From the NCBI GenBank assembly GCA_003507395.1, contig DNVW01000016.1, positions 115,936 through 160,937 on the forward strand: a stretch of DNA of 45,002 nt, given 5' to 3'. The stretch is from Clostridiales bacterium. GTDB lineage: Bacteria; Bacillota; Clostridia; TANB77; CAG-508. Positions 8,375 through 16,182 of this stretch are shown here, in pieces (within the stretch, counting starts at the first letter, position 1; the number at the start of each line of letters is the position of its first letter). A program made the translations under genes and the position numbers. The notes beneath the pieces were generated by a model that saw only the letters and a list, made by a program, of their open reading frames with translations, was not told the origin of the DNA and did no database searches.

Positions 8375-9601
8375 ATGAAGGATTTATTTACTGTAATAAA
8401 ATTTACAATGAAAGATATGGTAAAAAGAAAATCCTTTATAGTATCAACTATAATTTTTCTAGTGATGATAGTTGTTGGATTTAATATACCCAAAATACTA
8501 AAAAAAATTAAAGGTGAAGATATAGGAAGCAAATTAATTATAGTAGACGAAAATAATGTTTTTGAAGGTAGTCTTGAAACTTTAAAAGATATAGATACAA
8601 GATATAATATAGAAATAGCAGAAATAAGATATGAAGAAATAAAAGAAAAAATAGAAGATGGAGATATTGAATCTGCAATAATAATAGAAAAGCAAGATGA
8701 AAACATAAAAGTTAGGTATATTGTTAAAAATACAACTATGTTGGACGGAATGCCAGAAGATTTAATTTCTGCAATTAATACATTGTATTCTAATTTACAA
8801 ATAAGTAAATTAGGACTGACAGAAGAACAATTAAAATCAATTACACCAAATTTTGAATTTTCTTTAGAACAAACAGAAGAAGAAAAAGCTAATGGAAACA
8901 TATTTGCAATGATGTTACTTTCAATAGTACTATTTTATGCTATATATTTTTGTGCATATCAAGTATCAAGCTCTATTACAACAGAAAAAACATCAAAGAT
9001 AATAGAAACACTAGTAACATCAACAGCTCCAAGAACTATTGTATTAGGAAAAACAATAGGAATAGGTGTGGTAGGATTATTGCAAATGATATTACTAGTT
9101 GGAACGGCACTTATTAGTGCAAAAGTATTTTTAGAGCCAGGAATATTAGAAAATATAATAGATATTTCTACAATAACTCCATATTTAGGAATGGTTACTA
9201 TTTTATATTTTATATTAGGGTATCTAACTTATGCATTGTTATATGCTTTGACAGGTTCAACTGTAAGCAAACCAGAAGACATACAATCTGCAAGCGGACC
9301 TGTTGCAATGCTAGCCGTGATTGGATTTTATTTATCTTATTTTACTATGATGAATCCTACAAGTCAATTAAATGTGTTTGCTTCAATATTCCCAATTTCA
9401 TCACCATTTTGTATGCCTTTTAGAGTAATGATGGGATTAGCAAATACGACAGATGTTCTAATATCAATAGTTGTATTGATTATAACGATCTTAGTAATAG
9501 CAAAAGTTACAATAAAAATATATTCAAATGCTATTTTAAATTATGGTACCAAAATGGGCATTAAGGATATAATAAAAGTATATAATGATAAAAATAGTTA
9601 A
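8375..9601 (+). CDS. natB: ABC-2 type permease NatB-like
   Basis: Membrane subunit of the exporter encoded with natA. The 408-residue protein has one N-terminal membrane helix (about residues 20-40), a long extracytoplasmic domain (about 45-175) and then five to six membrane helices, the layout of the ABC2_membrane_3/NatB group. The motif SSSITTEKTSKIIETLVTS (about 198-216) is the coupling-helix region shared by NatB proteins. An in-frame GTG (8366) overlaps the ribosome site AGGTAGGTG, so ATG 8375 is preferred. The substrate (sodium ions, an antimicrobial, or another solute) cannot be read from the sequence. Transcription ends at the shared hairpin 9643-9670. Confidence 0.88.
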   Translation: MKDLFTVIKFTMKDMVKRKSFIVSTIIFLVMIVVGFNIPKILKKIKGEDIGSKLIIVDENNVFEGSLETLKDIDTRYNIEIAEIRYEEIKEKIEDGDIESAIIIEKQDENIKVRYIVKNTTMLDGMPEDLISAINTLYSNLQISKLGLTEEQLKSITPNFEFSLEQTEEEKANGNIFAMMLLSIVLFYAIYFCAYQVSSSITTEKTSKIIETLVTSTAPRTIVLGKTIGIGVVGLLQMILLVGTALISAKVFLEPGILENIIDISTITPYLGMVTILYFILGYLTYALLYALTGSTVSKPEDIQSASGPVAMLAVIGFYLSYFTMMNPTSQLNVFASIFPISSPFCMPFRVMMGLANTTDVLISIVVLIITILVIAKVTIKIYSNAILNYGTKMGIKDIIKVYNDKNS

Positions 9602-9642
9602 ATTTTTAATGAATATAAAAAGTCAACAGTAGTCAAAAAAAT

Positions 9643-9670
9643 AAAACCCAGAATAAAAATTCTGGGTTTT
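9643..9670. terminator. Bidirectional terminator between natB and rpsI
   Basis: Perfect stem AAAACCCAGAAT / ATTCTGGGTTTT with loop AAAA; T-rich on the plus strand after it and a T7 run on the minus strand. It serves the two converging operons. Confidence 0.88.
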
Positions 9671-9678
9671 GACATTTT

Positions 9679-10086
9679 TTATCTCTTACTAAATTGTGGA
9701 GCTTTTCTTGCTTTCTTAAGACCGTATTTTTTTCTTTCCTTCATACGTGGATCCCTTGTTAAGAACCCGGCAGATTTTAATGTTGGTCTAAATTCTCCAT
9801 TAGCTTCTAGTAATGCTCTAGAGATACCATGACGAATTGCACCAGCTTGACCAGTAAATCCTCCACCGACTACTTTACAAATAACATCATATTTTCCTAA
9901 AGTGTTTGTAGAATTTAATGGTTGTTTAACAATAACTTTTAAAGTTTCTGTTCCAAAATATTCATCAATATCTTTACCATTAATAGTAATCTTTCCAGTA
10001 CCTTCTACTAATCTTACTCTAGCAATAGATTTTTTTCTTCTTCCTGTTCCATAAAACATTATTTTATCAGATTTTGCTTTTGCCAT
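9679..10086 (-). CDS. rpsI: 30S ribosomal protein S9 (uS9)
   Basis: Small-subunit protein whose C-terminal tail reaches the P-site tRNA. The 135-residue product starts MAKAKSDKIMFYGTGRRKKS, contains GGGFTGQAGAIRHGISRAL (about residues 73-91) and ends in the invariant basic tail with a terminal KR (PQFSKR). The length is slightly above the usual 130 owing to the N-terminus. The start ATG lies one base beyond the stop of rplM, and its ribosome site GGGAGG is inside the last rplM codons, so translation is probably coupled. Confidence 0.98.
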   Translation of the reverse strand: MAKAKSDKIMFYGTGRRKKSIARVRLVEGTGKITINGKDIDEYFGTETLKVIVKQPLNSTNTLGKYDVICKVVGGGFTGQAGAIRHGISRALLEANGEFRPTLKSAGFLTRDPRMKERKKYGLKKARKAPQFSKR

Positions 10087-10087
10087 A

Positions 10088-10525
10088 TTATTTTACCTCC
10101 CAAACTTCAGGTTTTTGAGCAATATTTTCATGTTCTGCTCCTACATATACTCTTAATTTCTTTAACATTTGTCTTCCTAAGCTATTGTGTGGAAGCATAC
10201 CTTTTACAGCAAGCATCATCATCTTTTCTGGGTTTTTATTAAGTAAATCTCTAGCAGAAATTTCTTTCATTCCACCAATATATCCTGAGTGATGTCTGTA
10301 AATTTTTTGATCTAATTTTTTACCAGTTAAAACTACCTTAGAGCAGTTTAATATAATAACATGGTCACCAACATCCATATGTGGTGTGTAAGTTGGTTTA
10401 TGTTTTCCTCTTAATAATCTAGCAGCTTCTGTTGCAACTCTTCCAAGAACTTTATCCTCTGCATCAATTATATACCATTTTCTTTCAATTTCATTTTTTT
10501 TAACACTATATGTTGTATTATTCAT
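10088..10525 (-). CDS. rplM: 50S ribosomal protein L13 (uL13)
   Basis: Early-assembling large-subunit protein. The 145 residues include WYIIDAEDKVLGRVATEAARLLRGK's hallmark segment (residues about 16-40), the DVGDHVIILNCSKVVLTG core and the motif KGMLPHNSLGRQMLKKLRVY (about 109-128). It is first in the rplM-rpsI operon, reading leftwards. ATG 10525 follows GGAGGG with about 10 nt between. A 97-nt structured leader precedes it, consistent with the autoregulated L13 leaders known in Firmicutes. Confidence 0.98.
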   Translation of the reverse strand: MNNTTYSVKKNEIERKWYIIDAEDKVLGRVATEAARLLRGKHKPTYTPHMDVGDHVIILNCSKVVLTGKKLDQKIYRHHSGYIGGMKEISARDLLNKNPEKMMMLAVKGMLPHNSLGRQMLKKLRVYVGAEHENIAQKPEVWEVK

Positions 10526-10622
10526 GGTAATATATACCCTCCATTCAAAATTAATATTTATATGAAACTAAATATTAAACTACCGGGGAGAAGTTTGTAA
10601 TTTAGTCATATTTTTACATAAC
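10526..10622 (-). promoter_or_regulatory. Structured 5' leader of rplM (L13-leader-like)
   Basis: On the minus strand the leader folds into an outer stem ACTAAAT / ATTTAGT (10600-10606 with 10567-10573) and an inner stem AAACT / AGTTT (10592-10596 with 10577-10581) around a loop containing CTCCCCGG. Its place in front of rplM-rpsI suggests feedback control by L13; assignment to the L13 leader family is inferred, not aligned. Confidence 0.5.
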
Positions 10623-10629
10623 ACATAAT

Positions 10630-10658
10630 ATTTTAATACAAAATTAACCAAAAGTCAA
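10630..10658 (-). promoter_or_regulatory. Sigma-A promoter for rplM-rpsI
   Basis: On the minus strand TTGACT (10658-10653), 17 bp, TAAAAT (10635-10630). It faces away from the infC promoter; only 8 bp separate the two -35 boxes. Confidence 0.75.
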
Positions 10659-10666
10659 GAAAAGTA

Positions 10667-10695
10667 TTGACAAATTATAAAAAAAGTATTATTAT
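10667..10695 (+). promoter_or_regulatory. Sigma-A promoter for infC-rpmI-rplT
   Basis: Perfect TTGACA (10667-10672), 17 bp, TATTAT (10690-10695), giving a leader of about 150 nt before infC. Confidence 0.75.
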
Positions 10696-10701
10696 TATTT
10701 A

Positions 10702-10854
10702 TGTTAAAAGAAGAAGCAATTCACGGCTCACCTTATCTAAATGGAAAAAGGTTATAATATTATATTAAAAAAGCTTAATATTATTGTAAGCTATTTAATA
10801 ATTAGAGTTGTGGATTGGTTTGGAAAAATCAATCTTTTTTTGGGGGTGTTTTAT
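10702..10854 (+). promoter_or_regulatory. L20-type leader of the infC operon with attenuator hairpin
   Basis: This non-coding leader holds stem ACCTT / AAGGT (10730-10734 with 10748-10752), stem ATAATATTA / TAATATTAT (10754-10762 with 10776-10784), and GATTG / CAATC (10813-10817 with 10830-10834) followed by T7, which looks like an intrinsic terminator about 20 nt before infC. In Bacillus the same operon is controlled by L20 through premature termination in its leader. The position and architecture fit; the binding site was not aligned. An open frame from ATG 10741 runs through this region but is not conserved IF3 sequence. Confidence 0.6.
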
Positions 10855-11370
10855 ATAAAGCAAGAGTTACCTATTAATGAACAAATTAGAGCAAAAGATG
10901 TTCAAGTTATAGACGAAACTGGAGAAAAGAAAGGTATAATGAACATCAATGATGCATTAGATTTAGCATATGATAAAAAAATGGATTTAGTATTAGTTTC
11001 GCCAAATTTAGATATTCCAGTATGTAAAATAATGAATTATGGAAAATATAAATTTGAACAATCTAAAAAAGAGAAAGAAGCAAAAAAGAAACAAAAGATT
11101 TCAGAATTAAAAGAAATACGAATTACTCCAAACATAGAGCAACACGATTTTGAATTTAAAGCTAAAAACATTAGAAAATTCATAGAAGATGGCAATAAGG
11201 TAAAGATAACTGTTAGATTTAGAGGAAGAGAATTAAACTATGTTAAATTAGGAGAAGAAGCTCTAAATAAATTTATTGATAATTTGTCAGATATTGCTAC
11301 ACCTGATAAAAAAGCAATACTAGAAGGTAAAAACATGTTTATTATATTATCTAAAAAAACAGATAAATAA
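10855..11370 (+). CDS. infC: Translation initiation factor IF-3
   Basis: Binds the 30S subunit and rejects wrong start codons and tRNAs. The N-domain starts KQELPINEQIRAKDVQVIDETG; the C-domain has KKKQKISELKEIRITPNI and the rRNA-binding core GNKVKITVRFRGRE. The likely start is the rare codon ATA 10855: it lies 6 nt after GGGGGTG (10842-10848) and exactly where family members begin (about 171 residues). infC genes often start with AUU or another non-standard codon, which lets IF3 repress itself. GTG 10846 is part of the ribosome site, and the open frame back to ATG 10741 would translate the leader. First gene of infC-rpmI-rplT. Confidence 0.93.
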   Translation: MKQELPINEQIRAKDVQVIDETGEKKGIMNINDALDLAYDKKMDLVLVSPNLDIPVCKIMNYGKYKFEQSKKEKEAKKKQKISELKEIRITPNIEQHDFEFKAKNIRKFIEDGNKVKITVRFRGRELNYVKLGEEALNKFIDNLSDIATPDKKAILEGKNMFIILSKKTDK

Positions 11371-11395
11371 TTTACAATATAAAGGAGGAAAAATT

Positions 11396-11599
11396 ATGCC
11401 AAAATTAAAAACTAATAAAGCAGCAAAGAAAAGATATTCATATACTGCTACAGGAAAAGTAAAAAGAACAAAAGCAAATAGAAGACATCGTTTAGCTACA
11501 AAAACAAACAGAGCAAAATCAAGAGGAAAAGTTCAAGATGCATATGCAGACAAAACATGTGAAGCAGGAATTAAGAAATTATTACCATATGGTAACTAA
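11396..11599 (+). CDS. rpmI: 50S ribosomal protein L35 (bL35)
   Basis: A 67-residue, strongly basic large-subunit protein. The start PKLKTNKAAKKRY and the central GKVKRTKANRRHRL are diagnostic of bL35; the C-terminus LLPYGN is also typical. ATG 11396 follows AAAGGAGG. It lies 25 bp after infC and 44 bp before rplT in the conserved infC-rpmI-rplT order, so it shares the L20-controlled transcript. Confidence 0.98.
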   Translation: MPKLKTNKAAKKRYSYTATGKVKRTKANRRHRLATKTNRAKSRGKVQDAYADKTCEAGIKKLLPYGN

Positions 11600-11643
11600 A
11601 AGTTGTAATGAAAAATTGAAGATAAAATAAGGAGGCATTGAAA

Positions 11644-11994
11644 ATGGCAAGAGTAAAAACAGCAATAATAACTCGTAAAAAGCATAAGAAAATATTAAAA
11701 AGAGCAAAAGGATATTATGGTGCAAAACATTATAGATTTAGAATGGCAAAACAAGCTGTTATGAAATCTGGAATGTATGCATATGTTGGAAGAAAAGATA
11801 AAAAAAGTAATTTCAGAAAACTATGGATATCAAGAATTAATGCTGCAGCAAGAATGAATGGAATAACATACAGCAACTTAATCAATGGATTAAAAAAGGC
11901 AAATGTTGTTATAAATAGAAAAATGCTTGCAGAATTAGCAGTAAATGATCCAAAAGCTTTTACAGAAATAGCAGAAATAGCAAAAAAAGCATAA
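11644..11994 (+). CDS. rplT: 50S ribosomal protein L20 (bL20)
   Basis: Assembly-initiating large-subunit protein and, in Firmicutes, the autorepressor of its operon. The 116-residue product begins MARVKTAIITRKKHKKILK and contains AKGYYGAKHYRFRMAKQAVMKS and the globular C-domain LWISRINAAARMNGITYSN's family signature. An in-frame TTG (11638) lies upstream, but ATG 11644, after AAGGAGG with about 7 nt, gives the conserved N-terminus. It is last in its operon and ends at the hairpin 12011-12048. Confidence 0.98.
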   Translation: MARVKTAIITRKKHKKILKRAKGYYGAKHYRFRMAKQAVMKSGMYAYVGRKDKKSNFRKLWISRINAAARMNGITYSNLINGLKKANVVINRKMLAELAVNDPKAFTEIAEIAKKA

Positions 11995-12010
11995 ATAAAA
12001 AATATTTAAA

Positions 12011-12048
12011 CAGACTGTCATTAAATTAGAAATGACAGTCTGCTTTTT
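12011..12048 (+). terminator. Rho-independent terminator after rplT
   Basis: Perfect 12-bp stem CAGACTGTCATT / AATGACAGTCTG with an 8-nt loop and T5. It separates the converging rplT and spoVA operons. Confidence 0.88.
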
Positions 12049-12067
12049 GAGTTAATCTGAGTATATA

Positions 12068-12457
12068 CTATTGCTTTTTAATTTTAGGTTTTGCAATTAA
12101 TGAAGCTATATATCCAAAGAAAATTGCTGCGGCAATTCCACCAGCAGAGGCTTTAACACCTCCAGTAAATGCACCTAAAAGACCAATTTTTTGTACTTCT
12201 TCTATTGCACCTTTAGCAAGGTTAGCACCAAAACCAGTAAGGGGAACAGTCGCACCAGCACCAGCAAAATTTATTAGGTGCTGATAAATGCCAAGTCCAC
12301 CTAAAATAGCGCCGACAGTCACAAAGAGTACTAATATTCTTGCAGGAGTAAGTTTAGTTTTATCAATTAAAATTTGACCAATAATACAAATAATTCCACC
12401 TACTACGAAACATCTTAAAAGTTGTATCCAATCAAAATTTTGTAAAAAGTCTATCAT
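12068..12457 (-). CDS. spoVAE: Stage V sporulation protein AE (SpoVAE)
   Basis: Small inner-membrane subunit of the SpoVA channel, which moves calcium dipicolinate into the forespore and out during germination. The 129 residues have about four hydrophobic segments and the family motif FAGAGATVPLTGFGANLAKG (about residues 64-83), matching the FAGAGSLVPITGFAN segment of SpoVAC in the same operon. The frame is open further upstream, but ATG 12457, preceded by AAAGGA, yields the usual N-terminus MIDFLQNFDW. Last gene of the operon, 22 bp after spoVAD. Confidence 0.92.
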   Translation of the reverse strand: MIDFLQNFDWIQLLRCFVVGGIICIIGQILIDKTKLTPARILVLFVTVGAILGGLGIYQHLINFAGAGATVPLTGFGANLAKGAIEEVQKIGLLGAFTGGVKASAGGIAAAIFFGYIASLIAKPKIKKQ

Positions 12458-12479
12458 AAAAATTTTCCTTTCCATAAAT

Positions 12480-13487
12480 TTACAAGTTTTCAATTGCAAT
12501 AGCATGTGCGATTCCAGGTATAGTTTCACCTTGCTGTGAGCTCATAGAGTTCATCAAAGCACCTGTTGCAATTAATAAAATTCTATTCACTTTTTTCTCT
12601 TTTAGCTGTTTAAAGAAATATCCAGAAAAAACTGTTCCAATACATGCACAACCACTACCACCAGAGTGGGTATCTTGTTTTTGTTTATCAAATATAAGAA
12701 CACCACAATCATTATAATTCGCATTAATATTGTAACCTTTTGTTTCAGCTAATTCTGCTAAAATTTCCTTACCAATATAACCCAAGTCACCAGTGATAAT
12801 TAAATCATAATAACTAGGTTTTCTACCTGTATCTCTAAAATGAGTAATTAAAGTATCTAAAGCAGCAGGTGCCATAGCAGCACCCATATTATTAGCATCT
12901 TTGATACCCATATCAACTATTTTGCCAGGAGTAATGTAAGTTATTTTAGGACCTGTACCATTTGTAGATAAAATAGCAGCGCCAGAACCAGTAACAGTCC
13001 ACTGAGCAGTAGGCGGTCTTTGATTGCCTAATTCTAAAGGAAAACGAAATTGCTTTTCAGCACTACAAAAATGACTAGAAGTAGCACAAAGAACATTAGA
13101 CGCAGCACCACTGGCAATAAAAACGCTTCCTAAACACATACTTTCCACAAAAGTAGAACAAGCACCAAAAACACCAAAAAAGGGCATATTTAATTCTCTT
13201 AATCCAAAACTAGAGGAAATGCATTGATTCAACAAATCACCTGCAAAACAAAAATCAATATCAGTAGCAGCAATACCAGATTTTAAAATAACAGAATTAA
13301 CATTTTCTTTTATAATTTTACTTTCAGCTTTTTCCCATGTTTCTTCTCCCCAAAATTCATCTTCTAAACATTGATCAAAGTAAGTAGCAAGAGGACCTTG
13401 TGACTCTTTAGGACCAACAATACTAGAAGTTTCTATAATAGTAGGAGTATTAATAAACTGAATTGTTTGACTCCCAATTTTTTTCAT
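12480..13487 (-). CDS. spoVAD: Stage V sporulation protein AD (SpoVAD)
   Basis: Dipicolinic-acid-binding, thiolase-fold subunit of the SpoVA complex at the forespore membrane. Seen: MKKIGSQTIQF start, FGACSTF (the degenerate thiolase active-site region), GSGAAIL, GDLGYIGKEIL and the glycine-rich C-terminal GGSGCACIGTVFSGYFF. Its 335 residues are normal. The frame is open into the repeat at 13501-13563, but those codons are repeat sequence; ATG 13487 has GGAGGT 5 nt before it. The gap to spoVAC (76 bp) is filled by that palindromic repeat, which is unusual for this operon. Confidence 0.96.
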   Translation of the reverse strand: MKKIGSQTIQFINTPTIIETSSIVGPKESQGPLATYFDQCLEDEFWGEETWEKAESKIIKENVNSVILKSGIAATDIDFCFAGDLLNQCISSSFGLRELNMPFFGVFGACSTFVESMCLGSVFIASGAASNVLCATSSHFCSAEKQFRFPLELGNQRPPTAQWTVTGSGAAILSTNGTGPKITYITPGKIVDMGIKDANNMGAAMAPAALDTLITHFRDTGRKPSYYDLIITGDLGYIGKEILAELAETKGYNINANYNDCGVLIFDKQKQDTHSGGSGCACIGTVFSGYFFKQLKEKKVNRILLIATGALMNSMSSQQGETIPGIAHAIAIENL

Positions 13488-13500
13488 AAAACCTCCATTT

Positions 13501-13563
13501 TCCCAATTAGGGACAGTCCCTAATTGTCCATTTTTCCCAATTGGGGACAGTCCCCAATTGTCC
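13501..13563 (+). repeat. Type B palindromic repeat, copy B1 (dimeric)
   Basis: Two successive near-identical palindromes: AATTAGGGAC-A-GTCCCTAATT then AATTGGGGAC-A-GTCCCCAATT, each followed by GTCC. Related copies lie at 35969-36023 and 42715-42770. It sits between spoVAC and spoVAD, ending against the spoVAC stop codon and 14 bp from the spoVAD start. Confidence 0.92.
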
Positions 13564-14007
13564 TTAAATAAAAAATGTAGCAATTATTCCAATTATTACA
13601 GAAGTAGATATACCAAACACTAAAACTGGACCGGCAACAGTAAACATTTTTCCACCAACTCCCATTATATATCCTTCAGATTTATATTCAATTGATGGAG
13701 CTACAATAGAATTGGCAAATCCAGTAATAGGTACAAGAGAGCCAGCACCAGCAAATTTACCCAATTTATTAAAAATGTTTAATCCTGTTAAAATTGCAGA
13801 TATTCCTATTAATATAATAGAGACTATTGTACCAGCGGCTTTGTCATCAAAGCCTTTATATTGACAAAAAGATAATATAAGTTGACCAATTGAACAGATT
13901 AAGCCACCAACCCAAAACGCATTAATACAGTTTTTAAATATAGGGGAATTGGGTGACTTTTTATCTACGTAATTGCTATAATCTTGTTTAGTTTCTATAG
14001 GTTTCAT
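13564..14007 (-). CDS. spoVAC: Stage V sporulation protein AC (SpoVAC)
   Basis: Membrane channel subunit of the SpoVA dipicolinate transporter; the Bacillus homologue behaves as a mechanosensitive channel. The 147 residues contain a hydrophilic N-terminus (about 25 residues), four hydrophobic segments, and the signature FAGAGSLVPITGFANSIVAPSIEY's core (about residues 87-110). ATG 14007 follows AAAGGAG. The TAA stop is the last triplet before repeat B1. Second in the operon, 14 bp after the dodecin-like gene. Confidence 0.95.
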   Translation of the reverse strand: MKPIETKQDYSNYVDKKSPNSPIFKNCINAFWVGGLICSIGQLILSFCQYKGFDDKAAGTIVSIILIGISAILTGLNIFNKLGKFAGAGSLVPITGFANSIVAPSIEYKSEGYIMGVGGKMFTVAGPVLVFGISTSVIIGIIATFFI

Positions 14008-14021
14008 AATTGAACTCCTTT

Positions 14022-14237
14022 CTATTGCTCTCTATTAGGATCAACGATAAATGATATATCTAAATCCACGTAATAAACACTAAGCTTATCTCTTTCTATG
14101 GTTGCACGTTGCTCCAAAACTGTTACGCTAGATAAGTAATCTATTGTTTTAGAAGCTTCTGATATTGCTTTTGTTATCGCATCTTTCCAAGAAACATCAG
14201 AAGTAGCTGTTACATATAAATGTTTTTCGACTTGCAT
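14022..14237 (-). CDS. Dodecin-family protein, first gene of the spoVA operon
   Basis: A 71-residue protein with the dodecin signature: a beta strand, then SWKDAITKAISEASKTID (the single helix), then VTVLEQRATIERDKLSVYYV forming the two further strands. Dodecins are small dodecameric proteins that bind flavins or coenzyme A. The helix sequence SWxxAI...A...ASKT and the VxEQR-type strand are the diagnostic features. ATG 14237 follows AAGGGATG. It begins a unit with spoVAC-AD-AE behind a plausible sigma-G promoter, so it is probably made in the forespore. A role in flavin or ligand storage in the spore is only a guess. Confidence 0.8.
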   Translation of the reverse strand: MQVEKHLYVTATSDVSWKDAITKAISEASKTIDYLSSVTVLEQRATIERDKLSVYYVDLDISFIVDPNREQ

Positions 14238-14299
14238 AAAAATTCATCCCTTATAAATTATTTAGGTTTTTAAACAAGATTTACCTATAAACTTATTTA

Positions 14300-14329
14300 T
14301 ATAATTTCCTAAAAAGGGTTAAAATATGC
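14300..14329 (-). promoter_or_regulatory. Candidate sigma-G promoter for dodecin-spoVAC-AD-AE
   Basis: On the minus strand GCATA (14329-14325), 18 bp, AATTATA (14306-14300), close to the sigma-G consensus (GHATR, 18 bp, CATNHTA), with one mismatch in the -10. spoVA is sigma-G dependent in Bacillus. Confidence 0.5.
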
Positions 14330-14412
14330 AAAAAACAATAAAAAAACTGATAAACAAAAAGCAGAATTCAGAATGACAATATTAAAATTATATTAAAAAT
14401 GGATGAAAAATA

Positions 14413-14441
14413 TTGAATAATTGGTTTTTATGTGATAATTT
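14413..14441 (+). promoter_or_regulatory. Putative promoter for the GH18 gene
   Basis: TTGAAT (14413-14418), 17 bp, TAATTT (14436-14441) with a TGA extension, 32 bp before the start. A weak match. Confidence 0.35.
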
Positions 14442-14473
14442 AAATAATAGTATATAAAAGAGGAGAAAATCAT

Positions 14474-16132
14474 ATGAAGAAAAATATAATTAAAGTTTTA
14501 GTTGTTATAATCCTTTTAATGATAGCAATAGCTATATTAAAAATAGCACCAAACTATATAAGAGATGAGATAAAAAATAAAGTAAACTTGGTAATAAACA
14601 ATAGCAATGTTACTGCAAGCTTAAAAAATGATATATACATTGATGAAAACGATGTTATATATCTTTCAAAAGAAGATATAGATAATTTTTTTGATGAATA
14701 TGTATACTATGATAAAAAATATAACCAAATAATTACAACATCAGAAAATAAAATTGCTACACTAGAAGTAGAAAATACTACAATATATATAAATGGAGAA
14801 GAGCAAAACATAAAGAGTTCCGTGATAGAAAAAAATGACAGATATTTTATTCCAATTTCAGAGTTGAAAGAAGTTTATAACATAAGTGTAGAGTATGTGG
14901 AAAAGACAGATAGAGTTGTAATTGAATCTTTAAATAGAGAACAAAAAAAGACAGAATGTATAAAAGATAATAGCATAAAATATAAAACAACTATTTTTTC
15001 TAAAACGGTAGACAAGGTAAAAAAAGGAGAAAGTGTTGTTGTTGTATCTGAAATGGATAATTGGCTTAAAGTAAGAACCGATAATGGCATACTAGGATAT
15101 ATGAAAAAAAACGATGCTAAAGATGTAACAGTATCTAGAACAGAAAAGAAAAAGGAAAAACAAATAGATGGTAAAGTAAGCTTGGTATGGGATTACTTTT
15201 CTGAATATGGTTCAGCACCTGATAGAGCTGGTACAAGAATAAATGGTATAAATGTAGTATCTCCAACATTTTTTACATTAACAGATGAAGGTAGAGGAAA
15301 AATAGATGTAAATGTGGGAAATGAAGGGATAGAATATATAAAATGGGCACATTCAAATGGATATAAAGTTTGGCCAAGTATTTCAAATAATTCTTATATA
15401 CAAACAACTTCAGACATAATGAATGACTATAAATTAAGACAAATACTTATAGAAAATATAGTTAATTTAATAGAAAAATATAATTTGGATGGAATAAATA
15501 TAGACTTTGAATATATGTTTATGGATGATAAAGAACTATTTTCTAGATTTATAATAGAACTTGCGCCAAGACTAAATGAAATAGGAGCAACTTTATCAGT
15601 AGATGTTACAGCTCCAGATGGTTCACCAAATTGGTCTTTATGCTATAATAGGCATGTTATAGGGAAAATTTCAGATTATATAATATTTATGGCATATGAT
15701 CAACATGGAGGTTCTTCTGAAAAAATAGGAACAAATTCTGGATATGACTGGATAGAAACCAATATAAATAAATTTATAGGAACACAAGAAGAAATAGATG
15801 CGGAAAAAGTAATATTGGCTTTACCATTTTATACAAGAGTTTGGAAGGAAAAAAATGGAGAGCTAGATAACATCGCAGTGGCAATGAAAGATATACAAGA
15901 TGTAATTCCAAGCAATGCAAGCATTGAATGGGATGATGAATTAAAGCAATATTATATAGAATACGATCAAAATGGAGCAACATATAAACTTTGGTCGGAA
16001 GATGAAAAATCTTTAGAAGCAAAATTATCATTAATAGACAAATATAATTTAGCAGGAGCAGCATATTGGCAAAAAGATATGGAAACATCAAATATATGGA
16101 AAATTATATCAGAAAAATTAGGAATAAATTAG
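14474..16132 (+). CDS. Membrane-anchored GH18 glycosidase with SH3 domain (spore or wall hydrolase)
   Basis: Probably cleaves peptidoglycan glycan, like the GH18 spore-lytic enzymes SleL/YaaH. Order: an N-terminal membrane anchor (residues 6-26); a copper-amine-oxidase-N-like repeat domain (about 35-155); an SH3-like domain (about 165-215, with DNWLKVRTDNGILGYM); and a GH18 catalytic barrel from about 235 to the end. The GH18 motif DxxDxDxE is present as DGINIDFE (about 339-346), so the acid Glu is intact. MAYDQHGG and the late AGAAYWQKD follow family strands. The 552 residues are intact. ATG 14474 follows AGAGGAG. It is divergent from the spoVA operon, and a sporulation or germination role is inferred from the domain set and neighbours. 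In several Clostridia the same architecture occurs beside sporulation genes. Confidence 0.88.
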   Translation: MKKNIIKVLVVIILLMIAIAILKIAPNYIRDEIKNKVNLVINNSNVTASLKNDIYIDENDVIYLSKEDIDNFFDEYVYYDKKYNQIITTSENKIATLEVENTTIYINGEEQNIKSSVIEKNDRYFIPISELKEVYNISVEYVEKTDRVVIESLNREQKKTECIKDNSIKYKTTIFSKTVDKVKKGESVVVVSEMDNWLKVRTDNGILGYMKKNDAKDVTVSRTEKKKEKQIDGKVSLVWDYFSEYGSAPDRAGTRINGINVVSPTFFTLTDEGRGKIDVNVGNEGIEYIKWAHSNGYKVWPSISNNSYIQTTSDIMNDYKLRQILIENIVNLIEKYNLDGINIDFEYMFMDDKELFSRFIIELAPRLNEIGATLSVDVTAPDGSPNWSLCYNRHVIGKISDYIIFMAYDQHGGSSEKIGTNSGYDWIETNINKFIGTQEEIDAEKVILALPFYTRVWKEKNGELDNIAVAMKDIQDVIPSNASIEWDDELKQYYIEYDQNGATYKLWSEDEKSLEAKLSLIDKYNLAGAAYWQKDMETSNIWKIISEKLGIN

Positions 16133-16182
16133 AAAGATAGAAATATATTAAGCAATATAAAACTAAACATAAGGGAGAAAAA

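Noticed and set aside
10741..10854. Open frame in front of infC suggesting a longer IF-3
   Set aside because: These codons correspond to the structured leader and attenuator hairpin; ATG 10741 has no Shine-Dalgarno and IF3 family length starts at about 10855.
13488..13583. N-terminal extension of SpoVAD
   Set aside because: It is translation of repeat B1; ATG 13487 has GGAGGT and gives the conserved start.
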